64,000 nucleotides of DNA from Leucobacter muris (GTDB lineage: Bacteria > Actinomycetota > Actinomycetes > Actinomycetales > Microbacteriaceae). Each line of letters begins with the position of its first letter. Positions within the stretch are counted from its first letter, which is position 1. The notes under the pieces are model-generated. The model was not told the DNA's origin. It saw only the letters and a program-made list of their open reading frames with translations, and did no database searches. Shown here one piece after another: positions 15,978 through 25,641 of the stretch. The stretch covers positions 1,860,001 to 1,924,000 of the forward strand of contig NZ_CP035037.1 in NCBI RefSeq assembly GCF_004028235.1, given 5' to 3'. The position numbers were made by a program, and so were the translations under genes.

Positions 15978-18623
15978 CTAGTGCGCGGCCGCGTTCCAGT
16001 TCGCTCCGCGCCCCACCTGCACCTCGAGCGGCACCGAGAGCTCGGCGGCGCCCGCCATCTCGGCGCGCACGATCTCCTCGAGGGCGTCCCACTCTCCCTC
16101 GGCGACCTCGAACATGAGCTCGTCGTGGATCTGCAGCAGCATGCGCGACCGCATGCCCGCGGCGAGCATGCGCTGCTCGACCTGGATCATGGCGCGCTTG
16201 ATGATGTCGGCCGCCGAACCCTGGATCGGGGCGTTGAGTGCCGCGCGCTCGGCATTCTCGCGCAGGATGCGGTTGGGGCTCGCGAGATCGGGGAACGGCC
16301 GCCGCCGCCCGAAGATCGTCTCGGTGAAGGTGTCGCGCTTGGCCTGATCGACCACGGAGCGCAGGTAGTCGCGCACCCCGCCGAACCGCTCGAAATAGTC
16401 TTCCATGAGCTGGCGGGCCTCGGCGGCGGAGATGTTCAACTGCTTCGAGAGGCCGAATGCCGAGAGGCCGTAGGCGAGGCCGTACGACATGGCCTTCACC
16501 TTCGAGCGCATCTCGCTCGTCACCTCCTCGGGCGGCACTCCGAAGATGCGGCCGCCCACGAAGCGGTGCAGATCCTCGCCCTGCCGGAAGGCCTCGATCA
16601 GCCCCTCGTCTCCCGAGAGGTGCGCCATGATGCGCATCTCGATCTGCGCGTAGTCGGCCGTCATCAGCGCCTCGTACTCGGGGGCGTGGATGAAGCCCTC
16701 GCGAATGCGGCGGCCCTCCTCCGAACGCACCGGAATGTTCTGCAGGTTGGGGTCGGTGGAGGCGAGGCGGCCCGTGCTCGAGCCCGTCTGTACGAACGTC
16801 GTGCGGATCCGCCCGTCGTCCTGCACCGCCTTGATGAGCGTCTCGACCATCTGCCGCAGCTTGTTCGCGTCGCGGTGCGCGAGTAGCGCATCGAGGAAGG
16901 GGTGCGGGTTCTTGACGCGCAGATCGGCGAGCGCTGCCGCGTCGGTCGTGTACCCGCTCTTCGTCTTGCGGGTCTTCGGCATGTCGAGTTGCTCGAAGAG
17001 CACCTCCTGCAGCTGTTTCGGAGACGAGAGGTTGACCTCGCGGCCGATCGCGTCGAAGGCCTGCTGCTGCAGATCGGCCACGCGCGTGGTCAGCTCGGCG
17101 TTGTGCGCCTCGAGCAGCGGCAGGTCGATCTGCACGCCCCGTTGCTCGAGCGCCGCGAGCACCGGCACGAGCGGCAGCTCGATGTCGTGGTAGATGTCGG
17201 CCGTGCGCGACTCGAAACGGGAGACGGCCGAGTCGTGCGCGCGGGCGATGTACCAGGCGAGCGCCGCGGAGTCGGCGACGGAGCCCTCGTCGGGAACGAG
17301 CTGGTTCGGGTCGCCCTCGGGCACCTGCTCGCCGAGGAAGCGGAACACGGCCTCGGAGATCGACTTGTCAGGAGTCTGGGGGCGCAGCAGCCACGAGGCG
17401 AGCAGCAGGTCGCCCTCGATGCCGCCGATCGCAGCGCCGGCGCGGGCCGCGACCGCGATCTGCTGCTTCGCATCGAAGAACACCTTGGGCGCGTCGGAGG
17501 CGAGCCACTGCTCGAAGAGCGAGTAGTCGCGACCGCCGGGCTGCCAGTGGAACAGCACCGACGAGTCGGGTGTGGCGACACCCACCTCGAACCCGGCGCC
17601 GCTCTGCTGCATGAGCACGGCGGGGCGCTCGACCTTCGCCAGCCAGTCGGCCAGCTCCTCGTCGATGAGGTTCTTCGCCTGCGGCTGCTCGGGCACGAGA
17701 GACACCGCGGTCGCTCCCCCGGCCGGCACCTCGGCGCCCGCGAGTTTACCGACCCGCTGCAGCAGCGTGCGGAACTCGAGCTTCGCGAACACCTGCTGCA
17801 CGGCGGCCATGTCGATCTCACCGCGCTTCAGCTCGTCGAGCGTGATCTCGAGCTCGACGTCGCGCACGAGACGGTTCAGACGCCGGTTGCGCTCGGCGAG
17901 GTGGGCGTTCTCGCGCAGGCTCTCGCCGACCTTGCCCCCGATCTCGTCCTGTCTGCGCAGGATCTCCTCGAGCGAGCCGAACTGATTGATCCACTTCACC
18001 GCGGTCTTCTCGCCGACGCGCGGCACGCCGGGCAGATTGTCGCTCGTCTCGCCCACGAGGGCGGCGATCTCCGGGTACTGCTCTGGGCGCACCCCGTAGC
18101 GCTCCATCACCTTCTCGGCGTCGTAGCGGGTGAGCTCGCTGTCGCCCTGCTTGGAGGGGTAGAGCAGCGTGATGCGGTCGTCGACGAGCTGGATCGTGTC
18201 TCGATCGCCGCTGACCACGAGCACCCGGTAGCCGGCGTCGGCGCCGCGGGTCGCGAGGGTCGCGAGGATGTCGTCGGCCTCGTAGTTCTCTTTCTCGAGG
18301 GTGCGGATACCCATGGCGTGCAGCGCCTCCTGCAGCAGCGGCACCTGACCCTTGAACTCGGGCGGGGTCTCCCCCCGGGTGCCCTTGTACTCGGGGTACT
18401 CCTCGGTGCGGAACGAGTACCGCGAGATGTCGAAGGCGATGGCCAGCGCGTCGGGATTCTCGTTGCCGAGCAGGTTGATGAGCATCGAGATGAAGCCGTG
18501 GATGGCATTGGTGTGCTGCCCGGTCTGCGTCTGGAAGCTGTCGACGGGCAGGGCGTAGAACGCCCGGAAGGCCAGCGAGTGGCCGTCGATGATCATGAGA
18601 GTAGGCTGAGGCGTATTCGACAC
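15978..18623 (-). CDS. polA: DNA polymerase I
   Basis: Fills gaps and removes RNA primers during replication and repair. In 881 residues there is an N-terminal 5'-3' exonuclease domain (LMIIDGHSLAFRAFYAL; DNLPGVPRVGEKTA helix-hairpin-helix), a middle domain, and a family A polymerase domain. Motif A is DYAQIEMRIMAH, motif B is KAMSYGLAYGLSAFGL and motif C is QIHDELMFE. The middle domain lacks the DxE and YxxxD metal motifs of a working 3'-5' exonuclease, as in many actinobacterial Pol I enzymes. GTG 18623 follows a TAGGCT box by six bases, so the transcript is probably leaderless. Confidence 0.97.
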   Translation of the reverse strand: MSNTPQPTLMIIDGHSLAFRAFYALPVDSFQTQTGQHTNAIHGFISMLINLLGNENPDALAIAFDISRYSFRTEEYPEYKGTRGETPPEFKGQVPLLQEALHAMGIRTLEKENYEADDILATLATRGADAGYRVLVVSGDRDTIQLVDDRITLLYPSKQGDSELTRYDAEKVMERYGVRPEQYPEIAALVGETSDNLPGVPRVGEKTAVKWINQFGSLEEILRRQDEIGGKVGESLRENAHLAERNRRLNRLVRDVELEITLDELKRGEIDMAAVQQVFAKLEFRTLLQRVGKLAGAEVPAGGATAVSLVPEQPQAKNLIDEELADWLAKVERPAVLMQQSGAGFEVGVATPDSSVLFHWQPGGRDYSLFEQWLASDAPKVFFDAKQQIAVAARAGAAIGGIEGDLLLASWLLRPQTPDKSISEAVFRFLGEQVPEGDPNQLVPDEGSVADSAALAWYIARAHDSAVSRFESRTADIYHDIELPLVPVLAALEQRGVQIDLPLLEAHNAELTTRVADLQQQAFDAIGREVNLSSPKQLQEVLFEQLDMPKTRKTKSGYTTDAAALADLRVKNPHPFLDALLAHRDANKLRQMVETLIKAVQDDGRIRTTFVQTGSSTGRLASTDPNLQNIPVRSEEGRRIREGFIHAPEYEALMTADYAQIEMRIMAHLSGDEGLIEAFRQGEDLHRFVGGRIFGVPPEEVTSEMRSKVKAMSYGLAYGLSAFGLSKQLNISAAEARQLMEDYFERFGGVRDYLRSVVDQAKRDTFTETIFGRRRPFPDLASPNRILRENAERAALNAPIQGSAADIIKRAMIQVEQRMLAAGMRSRMLLQIHDELMFEVAEGEWDALEEIVRAEMAGAAELSVPLEVQVGRGANWNAAAH

Positions 18624-18629
18624 GCGTCC

Positions 18630-18635
18630 AGCCTA
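18630..18635 (-). promoter_or_regulatory. -10 box for leaderless polA
   Basis: TAGGCT, six bases, then GTG 18623 on the minus strand. Confidence 0.6.
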
Positions 18636-18667
18636 CAAGCCGCCACCGACAAGGAACCAGCCGCGAC

Positions 18668-19126
18668 ATGACCGCTTCCTCCGCGCCCGAGACCGCCCAG
18701 CACTCCCCCGATCCGCGGGCGACGTCGCCGGGCCTGGACTACATCCGCGAGCGCGGCCTCGGCGCCCTCGCAGATCGCATGGGCATCGAGGTCGTCGAGT
18801 TCGAGCGCGACCGGGCCGTCGCCACGATGCCCGTCGAGGGCAACACGCAGCCGGTGATGCTGCTGCACGGCGGCGCCTACGTCGTGCTCGGCGAGACCCT
18901 CGGCTCGATGCACGCCAACTTCGTCGCACCAGAGGGCCACGTCGCAGTCGGCATCGACATCAACGCGACGCACACCGGATCCGCCACCTCGGGCGTCGTC
19001 ACGGGTGTCTGCACGCCGATCAAGCTCGGCCGATCCATCACGGTGCACGAGATCGTGGTGAGCGACGACCAGGGTCGCCGCTGCTCGACCGTGCGCATCA
19101 CGAACTTCTACAAGCGGGTCGGCTGA
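18668..19126 (+). CDS. Hotdog-fold thioesterase (PaaI/YdiI-like)
   Basis: A 152-residue single-hotdog protein of the PaaI/MenI type that probably hydrolyses an acyl-CoA thioester. The segments QPVMLLHGGAYVVLGETLGSM (substrate-side helix) and VGIDINATHTGSATSGVVTG (central strands) mark the family. The physiological substrate is unknown; 1,4-dihydroxy-2-naphthoyl-CoA is one possibility, since relatives act in menaquinone synthesis, but no men genes are near. ATG 18668 has AAGGA upstream. It is divergent from polA. Confidence 0.88.
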   Translation: MTASSAPETAQHSPDPRATSPGLDYIRERGLGALADRMGIEVVEFERDRAVATMPVEGNTQPVMLLHGGAYVVLGETLGSMHANFVAPEGHVAVGIDINATHTGSATSGVVTGVCTPIKLGRSITVHEIVVSDDQGRRCSTVRITNFYKRVG

Positions 19127-19196
19127 GGCCCGCGGCCGAGGCCCGGAGCCGAAGCTCCGGGGGCGAGACGCGCACCGAGCCCTCCACGGCTCACAG

Positions 19197-19230
19197 AGAA
19201 GCGCCCCGGCCGTTCGGCCGGGGCGCTTCT
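19197..19230. terminator. Bidirectional terminator between the thioesterase and ANTAR regulator genes
   Basis: Perfect 15-base arms (19197-19211 and 19216-19230) around a four-base loop lie between two convergent genes, 12 bases from the regulator stop. A second hairpin (19142-19161, eight-base arms, CGAA loop) directly follows the thioesterase stop. Confidence 0.8.
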
Positions 19231-19242
19231 CCGCATCGGATG

Positions 19243-19845
19243 TCAGTCCTTCTTCGGGCCGAGCTGATCGATGATCGTCTTCGCGACGTCCTGCATCGTG
19301 AGGCGGCGATCCATCGACGCCTTTTGGATCCAGCGGAAGGCCTCGGGCTCGCTGAGCCCCATCTTGTCATTGAGGATCCCCTTCGCGCGGTCGACCAGCT
19401 TGCGGGTCTCGAAGCGCTCGGCGAGGTCGGCGACCTCGCTCTCGAGGGCGACGATCTGCTGGAAGCGCGAGAGCGCGATCTCGATCGCGGGGATCAGATC
19501 GGCCGGGGTGAACGGCTTCACCACGTAGGCGAGGGCGCCCGCCTCGGTGGCGCGCTCCACGAGCTCGCGCTGGCTGAAGGCGGTGAGCAGCACCACCGGT
19601 GCGATGTGCTCCTTGTTGATCTGCTCGGCCGCCGAGATGCCGTCGAGCTTGGGTATCTTCACGTCCATGACCACCAGATCGGGGCGCAGCTCCTCGACGA
19701 GGCGCACTGCCTCCTCGCCGTCACCGGCTTCGCCGACCACGTCGTAGCCGTTGTCGCGAAGCGTCTCGACGATGTCGAGGCGAATCAGGGACTCGTCTTC
19801 CGCAACGACGACGCGTCGCGCGGGTGCGGTGCTCTGTTCAGTCAT
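19243..19845 (-). CDS. pdtaR: ANTAR-domain response regulator (PdtaR-like)
   Basis: A 200-residue response regulator with a CheY-like receiver at about 13-125 and an ANTAR RNA-binding domain at about 135-193. The receiver shows VVVAEDESLIR, phospho-acceptor Asp in LVVMDVKIPKLDG, and VVKPF. The ANTAR part shows VDRAKGILNDKMGLSEPEAFRWIQKASMDRR. Such proteins bind paired hairpins in nascent mRNA and prevent termination when phosphorylated. The partner histidine kinase (PdtaS in mycobacteria) is not in this window. ATG 19845 follows a TAAACT box by seven bases. The frame stays open upstream, but the receiver begins just after this ATG. Confidence 0.93.
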   Translation of the reverse strand: MTEQSTAPARRVVVAEDESLIRLDIVETLRDNGYDVVGEAGDGEEAVRLVEELRPDLVVMDVKIPKLDGISAAEQINKEHIAPVVLLTAFSQRELVERATEAGALAYVVKPFTPADLIPAIEIALSRFQQIVALESEVADLAERFETRKLVDRAKGILNDKMGLSEPEAFRWIQKASMDRRLTMQDVAKTIIDQLGPKKD

Positions 19846-19852
19846 GCTGAGT

Positions 19853-19858
19853 AGTTTA
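19853..19858 (-). promoter_or_regulatory. -10 box for leaderless pdtaR-like gene
   Basis: TAAACT, then ACTCAGC, then ATG 19845 on the minus strand. This box is the closest of the set to a consensus -10. Confidence 0.65.
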
Positions 19859-19927
19859 CTCCTGCGTTCGGGGGAGATAGCGGGATACCTGGGTGCGGGA
19901 AGCCCGTCGTGCGACGGCGGGCGCCGG

Positions 19928-20009
19928 TGCCGGATGCGGGACTCGAACCCGCACACCTTTCGGCAGCGCATTTTGAGTGCGCCGTGTCTGCCAATTCCAC
20001 CAATCCGGC
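19928..20009 (-). tRNA. tRNA-Leu (anticodon CAA)
   Basis: Class II tRNA of 82 bases with a long variable arm. Acceptor arms are GCCGGAT and ATCCGGC, the T-arm has GGGTTCGAGTCCC, and the anticodon stem GCGCA/TGCGC encloses CTCAAAA, giving CAA. The discriminator is A; CCA is not encoded. It lies between pyk and the ANTAR regulator gene. Confidence 0.95.
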
Positions 20010-20024
20010 GTGTGAGGACCCGAC

Positions 20025-20045
20025 GAGCGCGCCTGCGGCGCGCTC
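20025..20045 (-). terminator. Probable terminator after pyk
   Basis: Perfect nine-base arms (20025-20033 and 20037-20045) around a three-base loop, 38 bases past the pyk stop and 15 bases before tRNA-Leu. There is no T-run. Confidence 0.45.
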
Positions 20046-20083
20046 CACGGACCCTCCATGGGCCAGCAGCCTAGCCTACCGGA

Positions 20084-21559
20084 TCACACCGGGATGCCGC
20101 CGCGACCGAGGGCGTGCTTGCGCGGCCCCGCCTCGGGCAGCTGGCCGGTGGCCTCGCCGATCCGGTGGATGCGCAGCGTGTTGGTGGTGCCGATCACCCC
20201 GGGGGGCGACCCGGCGATGATCACGACCTTGTCGCCGATATTCACGCGAGCGTGGTCGAGCAGCACCTCGTCGACCTGCGCGAACATCTCGTCGGTGCTG
20301 CCGACGCGGGGCACCTCGTAGCTGCGGGCGCCCCAGGTGAGCTCCATGCGCCGACGCGTGTCGGCTTCGGGGGTGAAGCCGATGATCGGGATCGGGCGGC
20401 GCAGCCGCGACATGCGCCGCACGGTGTCGCCCGACTCGGTGAACACGCAGATGTAGCGGGCGCCGACGAAGTCTGCGACATCCGAGGCTGCGAGCGTGAG
20501 GGCGCCGCCCTGCGTGCGGGGCGCCGTGCCGAGCGGCTCGATGCGGTCGAGGGCGTGGTCCTCGGTGGCGGTGATGATGCGCGCCATGGTCTCGACGGCC
20601 TGCACGGGGTATGCGCCCACGCTGGTCTCTCCCGACAGCATCACGGCGTCGGCTCCGTCGAGGATCGCGTTCGCGCAATCGGAGGCCTCGGCTCGGGTGG
20701 GGCGCGGGTTCTCGATCATCGACTCGAGCACCTGGGTCGCCACGATCACCGGCTTGGCGTTGCGGCGGGCCAACGCGATCGCCTCGGTCTGCACGAGCGG
20801 CACCCGCTCGAGCGGCAGCTCCACCCCGAGGTCGCCTCGGGCGACCATGATGCCGTCGAACGCGTCGACGATCTCCTCGAGGTGGTCGACGGCCTGCGGC
20901 TTCTCGATCTTCGCGATGACGGGCAGGCGGATCCCCTCCTCGCCCATGATCTCGTGCACCCGGGTGATATCGGCGGCGTCGCGCACGAACGAGAGCGCGA
21001 TGTAGTCGACGCCGAGCTGCAGCGCCCAGCGCAGATCCTGCTCGTCCTTGTCCGACAGCGCGGGAACGTTGACCGAGACGCCGGGCAGGTTGATGCCCTT
21101 GTTGTTCGACACCGCGCCCGGAATCTCGACCGTGGTGTACACCGTGTCCTCGGTGACGCGCTCGGCCCGCAGCGCGACCTTGCCGTCGTCGATGAGCAGC
21201 GGATCGCCGGGGTTCACGTCGCCCGGCAGCCCTTTGTGGGTGGTGCTGCAGATGGTGCGGTCGCCCATGATGTCGCGGGTGGTGATCGCGAACTCGTCGC
21301 CGACCTCGAGCTCGTAGGGGCCGCCCTCGAACTTGCCGAGGCGGATCTTCGGCCCCTGCAGGTCGGCGAGCACCGCGATCGGTCGGCCGACCTCGGTCTC
21401 GGCGCGGCGGATGTTGCGGTAGATGCCCTCGTGCACGTTGTAGGTGCCGTGGGACATGTTGAGCCGCGCGACGTTGACGCCGGCCCGGATCAGGTCGAGG
21501 GTGTGGTCGTAGCTGGAGACCGCGGGGCCCCAGGTTGCGACGATCTTGGCGTGGCGCAT
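20084..21559 (-). CDS. pyk: Pyruvate kinase
   Basis: Converts phosphoenolpyruvate and ADP to pyruvate and ATP, the last step of glycolysis. The 491 residues show the N-terminal KIVATWGPAVSSYD, the active-site signature VIAKIEKPQAVDHLEEI, GIMVARGDLGVELP, and a C-terminal allosteric domain. There is no extra PEP-utiliser domain. It follows lgt by 34 bases, the lgt-pyk order common in actinobacteria, and may be read from the trp transcript. Confidence 0.97.
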   Translation of the reverse strand: MRHAKIVATWGPAVSSYDHTLDLIRAGVNVARLNMSHGTYNVHEGIYRNIRRAETEVGRPIAVLADLQGPKIRLGKFEGGPYELEVGDEFAITTRDIMGDRTICSTTHKGLPGDVNPGDPLLIDDGKVALRAERVTEDTVYTTVEIPGAVSNNKGINLPGVSVNVPALSDKDEQDLRWALQLGVDYIALSFVRDAADITRVHEIMGEEGIRLPVIAKIEKPQAVDHLEEIVDAFDGIMVARGDLGVELPLERVPLVQTEAIALARRNAKPVIVATQVLESMIENPRPTRAEASDCANAILDGADAVMLSGETSVGAYPVQAVETMARIITATEDHALDRIEPLGTAPRTQGGALTLAASDVADFVGARYICVFTESGDTVRRMSRLRRPIPIIGFTPEADTRRRMELTWGARSYEVPRVGSTDEMFAQVDEVLLDHARVNIGDKVVIIAGSPPGVIGTTNTLRIHRIGEATGQLPEAGPRKHALGRGGIPV

Positions 21560-21593
21560 GTCGGCTCCTTGCTGCTTGGACGAGTGCGTCGGA

Positions 21594-22598
21594 CTAGACG
21601 GTGCGGGCCGGCTCCGCCGAGCCGCCGCTCTGGCTCGGAGCCTCGGACGATGCCTCGGAGGGAGCGTCGACGGGCGCCGCGGGGGCGTCGCGGTGGGGCA
21701 GGACGTGGAAGAACTCGTCGGGGTTCGCGGTGTCGGCGAGCACCGAGTCGGCGGGGTTGCGGCGTCCCGGCAGGTAGACCGAGGCCTCGATGCCGACGTG
21801 GCGACGCCACTGCACCAGGAGGATGATCACGCCCAGCACGACCGCGAGGAAGGCGGCGAGCACGTTCGTGCGGATGCCGAGGAAGAGCAGGCTGGGATCG
21901 ACGCGCAGCGACTCGGTGACGGTACGGCCGATGCCGTACCAGACGAGGTAGAGGGCGAAGAACTTGCCCCAGCGCGGGCGCCACTTGCGCTCGATGGCCA
22001 GCAGCACGACGATGCCGAGCAGATTCCACACCGCCTCGTAGAGGAAGGTCGGGTGGAAGAGGGTGCCCTCGGGCAGACCGATCGGGAACGCGGGGTTGGT
22101 CGACTCGATCTCGAGGCCCCACGGCAGCGTTGTCGGGCCGCCGAAGAGCTCGTGGTTGAACCAGTTGCCGAGTCGGCCGACGGCCTGCGCGAGCAGCAGG
22201 CCGGGCACGAGCGCGTCGGCGAAGGACCAGAAGCGGATGCCCGTGATGCGCGAGGCGATCAGCACGCCGATGGCGCCGCCGAGCAGTGCCCCGAAGATCG
22301 CGATGCCGCCCTGCCAGAAGGCGAAGACGTCGAGCGGGTTCTTGCCGGGGCCGAAGTAGTCGCCCCAGTGGGTGACCACGTGATAGAGGCGCGCGCCCAC
22401 GATGCCGAGCACGAGCGCCCACACGAGGAAGTCGAAGACAGCGCCGCTCTCACCGCCGCGGCGGCTGAGGCGGCGACCCGTCCAGATCGCGGCGAAGATG
22501 ATGCCGACGATGATGCACAGCGCGTAGATGTAGATGCGCAGCGGCCCGATCTGGAAGAACTGCATCTCGGGGCTCGGGATACTGAACGGGAGAATCAT
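21594..22598 (-). CDS. lgt: Prolipoprotein diacylglyceryl transferase Lgt
   Basis: Attaches diacylglycerol from phosphatidylglycerol to the lipobox cysteine of prolipoproteins, the first step of lipoprotein maturation. The 334-residue multi-pass protein has the Lgt signature GRLGNWFNHELFG and HPTFLYE. A hydrophilic C-terminal tail of about 60 residues rich in Ala, Ser and Pro follows the last membrane segment. LspA, the next enzyme of the pathway, is encoded at 55995-56741. It lies 111 bases after trpA. Confidence 0.96.
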   Translation of the reverse strand: MILPFSIPSPEMQFFQIGPLRIYIYALCIIVGIIFAAIWTGRRLSRRGGESGAVFDFLVWALVLGIVGARLYHVVTHWGDYFGPGKNPLDVFAFWQGGIAIFGALLGGAIGVLIASRITGIRFWSFADALVPGLLLAQAVGRLGNWFNHELFGGPTTLPWGLEIESTNPAFPIGLPEGTLFHPTFLYEAVWNLLGIVVLLAIERKWRPRWGKFFALYLVWYGIGRTVTESLRVDPSLLFLGIRTNVLAAFLAVVLGVIILLVQWRRHVGIEASVYLPGRRNPADSVLADTANPDEFFHVLPHRDAPAAPVDAPSEASSEAPSQSGGSAEPARTV

Positions 22599-22709
22599 CC
22601 ACTCCTCTTTCGCCTCCGGCGCTGGCCGGTGATCGCTCGCGGCGCTCTGCCGCTGAATCTGTCATGGGGAAGCCGCGCGGAGGGGATCCTCGCGGCGAAC
22701 GTGTCAATC

Positions 22710-23537
22710 CTACAGCGCGGCGCCTGCGGCGACCGCGCCATCGGGGCGAAGCGTGCCGGCGGCGATCTCGCGCACCACCTCGGCGAGCCGTTCGACTCCG
22801 CCGTCGCGCAGCGCGCGCACGAAGGCGGTGCCGACGATGGCGCCGTCGGCGTACTCGAGAGCCGAGGCCACCTGATCGGCCGTCGAGAGGCCGATGCCGA
22901 CACAGGCGAGGTCGACGCCCTGATCGCGCAGTCGCGCGGTGAGGGCGCGCGCCGCGGCGTCGAGCTGCGCGCGCTCGCCGGTGATACCCATGGTCGACAC
23001 GGTATAGACGAAACCGCGCGAGGCGTCGGCGACGAGGCCCAGGCGCTCGTCGCTCGAGCTGGGCGCCGCGAGGAAGACGCGGTCGAGGCCGAGGCGCTCG
23101 CTCGTCTCGATCCAGTCCGAGGCCGCCTCGGGGGTGATGTCCGGCGTGATGAGGCCGGCGCCGCCGGCCTCGGCGAGCCCCGTCGCGAAGCGCTCGACCC
23201 CGTACTGCAGCACCGGGTTCCAGTAGGTCATCACGAGCACGGGCACGTCGACGGACTCGCGCACGCGGCGCACCGCCTCGAAGACGTGCGCGACGCGGAA
23301 GCCCCGGGCCAGCGCGGTCTGCGTGGCCTCCTGGATGACGGCGCCGTCCATGACGGGGTCGGAGTAGGGCAGGCCGAGCTCGAGCACGTCGACGCCGTTG
23401 CGGGCCATCGCGATCGCCGCGTCGACGCTCGTGTCGAAATCGGGGAAGCCGACGGGCAGGTAGCCCACGAGCGCGCCGCGGCGCTCCCGCTTCGCCGCCC
23501 GGATCGCGGACGCCACCGATGACTCGTGCGCGCTCAT
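22710..23537 (-). CDS. trpA: Tryptophan synthase alpha subunit
   Basis: Cleaves indole-3-glycerol phosphate to indole and glyceraldehyde phosphate; indole passes through a tunnel to TrpB. The 275 residues show the catalytic Glu in [15 protein letters not shown], and GITGERAQL and GAIVGTAFV for phosphate binding. ATG 23537 is chosen because it overlaps the trpB stop (ATGA) and matches the family N-terminus, although the frame is open further upstream. Confidence 0.97.
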   Translation of the reverse strand: MSAHESSVASAIRAAKRERRGALVGYLPVGFPDFDTSVDAAIAMARNGVDVLELGLPYSDPVMDGAVIQEATQTALARGFRVAHVFEAVRRVRESVDVPVLVMTYWNPVLQYGVERFATGLAEAGGAGLITPDITPEAASDWIETSERLGLDRVFLAAPSSSDERLGLVADASRGFVYTVSTMGITGERAQLDAAARALTARLRDQGVDLACVGIGLSTADQVASALEYADGAIVGTAFVRALRDGGVERLAEVVREIAAGTLRPDGAVAAGAAL

Positions 23538-24772
23538 CCCTCGAGCTCCGTTCCGCCGTCGAGCAGACCGAAGTACCGGCCCGCGGTCGCCATGTCCTTG
23601 TCGCCGCGGCCCGAGAGGCTCACGGCGATGATCGCGTCGGGGCCGAGTTCGCGGCCGATGCGGATCGCGCCCGCGAGCGCGTGCGCCGACTCGATGGCGG
23701 GGATGATCCCCTCGGTCCGGCTGAGCAGCCGCAGAGCCTGCATCGCCTCGTCGTCGGTGGCGGGGATGTACTCCACGCGGCCGATGTCGGCGAGCCACGC
23801 GTGCTCGGGGCCGACGCCCGGGTAGTCGAGGCCGGCCGAGATCGAGTGCGACTCGATCGTCTGGCCGTCCTCGTCCTGCAGCACGTAGGTCTTCGCCCCG
23901 TGCAGCACGCCGGGGCGGCCGCGCTCGATCGAGGCGGCCTGCTGCGCGGTGTCGACGCCCTCGCCGGCGGCCTCGACGCCGTAGATCTTCACGCCCTCGT
24001 CGTCGAGGAACGCGTCGAACATGCCGATCGCGTTCGACCCGCCGCCCACGCAGGCGACGACCGCGTCAGGCAGTCGGCCGGTGCGCTCGAGCAGCTGCGC
24101 TCGGGCCTCCTCGGAGATGATCTTCTGGAAGTCTCGCACCATCGCCGGGAACGGATGCGGGCCGGCGGCCGTGCCGAAGATGTAGTTGGTGCGATCGACG
24201 CTCGCCACCCAGTCGCGGTAGGCCTCGTTGATCGCGTCCTTGAGCGTGCGCGAGCCTGCCTTCACCGGCACCACCTCGGCGCCGAGCAGCTGCATGCGGG
24301 CGACGTTGAGCGCCTGGCGCTCGGTGTCGACCTCGCCCATGTAGATGGTGCACTCGAGCCCGAAGAGCGCGGCCGCGGTCGCCGTGGCGACGCCGTGCTG
24401 GCCGGCGCCGGTCTCGGCGATCACTCGGGTCTTGCCGAGGCGTTTGGTGAGCAGGGCCTGTCCGAGCACGTTGTTGATCTTGTGCGAGCCGGTGTGGTTG
24501 AGGTCTTCGCGTTTGAGGAAGACGCGCGCGCCGCCTGCGTGCTCCGCGAAGCGGGGCACCTCGGTGATCGGCGAGGGGCGGCCGGCGTACGAGGCGAGCA
24601 GCTCGAGCAGCTCGGCTTGGAACGAGGGGTCGTTCTTGGCCGCCTCGTAGGCCTCGGTGAGCTCGTCGATCGCGGCGATGAGCGACTCGGGCATGTATCG
24701 CCCGCCGTAGTCGCCGAAGAAGGGTCCGTGCTGGTCGCGGAGACTGGTAATCCCGCCCGCTTGCTCTGTCAT
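23534..24772 (-). CDS. trpB: Tryptophan synthase beta subunit
   Basis: Joins indole and serine to give tryptophan, using pyridoxal phosphate. In 412 residues the PLP lysine lies in [13 protein letters not shown], and the phosphate-binding loop is [24 protein letters not shown] near the start is typical of the TrpB1 type that pairs with TrpA. The overlap with trpA suggests translational coupling. The 97-base gap to trpC holds no gene I can support. Confidence 0.98.
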   Translation of the reverse strand: MTEQAGGITSLRDQHGPFFGDYGGRYMPESLIAAIDELTEAYEAAKNDPSFQAELLELLASYAGRPSPITEVPRFAEHAGGARVFLKREDLNHTGSHKINNVLGQALLTKRLGKTRVIAETGAGQHGVATATAAALFGLECTIYMGEVDTERQALNVARMQLLGAEVVPVKAGSRTLKDAINEAYRDWVASVDRTNYIFGTAAGPHPFPAMVRDFQKIISEEARAQLLERTGRLPDAVVACVGGGSNAIGMFDAFLDDEGVKIYGVEAAGEGVDTAQQAASIERGRPGVLHGAKTYVLQDEDGQTIESHSISAGLDYPGVGPEHAWLADIGRVEYIPATDDEAMQALRLLSRTEGIIPAIESAHALAGAIRIGRELGPDAIIAVSLSGRGDKDMATAGRYFGLLDGGTELEG

Positions 24773-24869
24773 GTCGGCCTATCGGTTCGGATGCTCGGAG
24801 TGCCGAGCCTGGGATCGGATGGGGAGGTCGCGCGGGTGGTGCAGCCCTCGGGTTCCTCGTCGCCGCAGC

Positions 24870-25640
24870 TCAGACGCTCAGGTACGCCTGCAGCGTGGCG
24901 ACAGGATCGCCGGTGACGAGCGCCTCGCCCACGAGCACGGCGTCGGCGCCGGCCTCGCGGTAGCGCTCCACGTCGGCGACGTCGAGCACCGCCGACTCCG
25001 CCACGCGCACGACGCCGGCCGGGATCTGGTCGGCGACGCGCCCGAAGAGGTCGCGGTCGAGCTCGAAGGTTCGCAGGTCACGGGCGTTGACGCCGATCAG
25101 CTGGGAGCCGAGGTCGACGGCGCGCGCGACCTCGTCGTCGGAGTGCGCTTCGACGAGCGGGGTCATGCCCAGGTCGCGGATCATCTCGTGCAGGCTTTCG
25201 AGGCGGTGCTGCGGCAGGGCCGCGACGATGAGCAGCACGAGATCAGCGCCCGCGGCGCGGGCTTCGAGCACCTGGTATTCGTCGCCGATGAAGTCCTTGC
25301 GCAGCACCGGGATGCTCACGGCCTTGCGCACGGCTTCGAGGTCGGCGAGCGACCCCTTGAACTTGCGCTCCTCGGTCAGCACGCTGACCGCGCTGGCGCC
25401 GCCGGCCTCGTACTGCGCGGCGAGGGCCTGGGGCTCGGGGATCTCGGCGAGGTGCCCTCGGGAGGGGCTGGCGCGCTTCACCTCGGCGATCACCTTCATA
25501 TGATCGGCCGGGGCGAGCGCCTCCAGAGCGTCGAGAGCCGCGGAGCGTTCGAGCGCTGCGGCCTCGAGCTGAGCGTACGAACGGAGCTCTCTGCGGGCAT
25601 TCGCGTCTTCGAGCGCGCCCGCGAGCAGGTTCTCGAGCAC
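24870..25640 (-). CDS. trpC: Indole-3-glycerol phosphate synthase
   Basis: Closes the indole ring from carboxyphenylamino-deoxyribulose phosphate. The 256 residues match a monofunctional TrpC barrel, with the active-site segment VIAEVKRASPSRG and LLIVAALPQHRL. The start is GTG 25640, one base past the stop of the HGxxPAAW gene. No TrpF domain is fused. Confidence 0.96.
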   Translation of the reverse strand: MLENLLAGALEDANARRELRSYAQLEAAALERSAALDALEALAPADHMKVIAEVKRASPSRGHLAEIPEPQALAAQYEAGGASAVSVLTEERKFKGSLADLEAVRKAVSIPVLRKDFIGDEYQVLEARAAGADLVLLIVAALPQHRLESLHEMIRDLGMTPLVEAHSDDEVARAVDLGSQLIGVNARDLRTFELDRDLFGRVADQIPAGVVRVAESAVLDVADVERYREAGADAVLVGEALVTGDPVATLQAYLSV

Positions 25641-25641
25641 G

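Noticed and set aside
19901..19922. Imperfect hairpin after tRNA-Leu
   Set aside because: The arms need a two-base bulge and no T-run follows; too weak to call a terminator.
24773..24869. Possible small TrpM-like peptide between trpC and trpB
   Set aside because: No start with a ribosome-binding site and no open frame of useful length in the gene direction.
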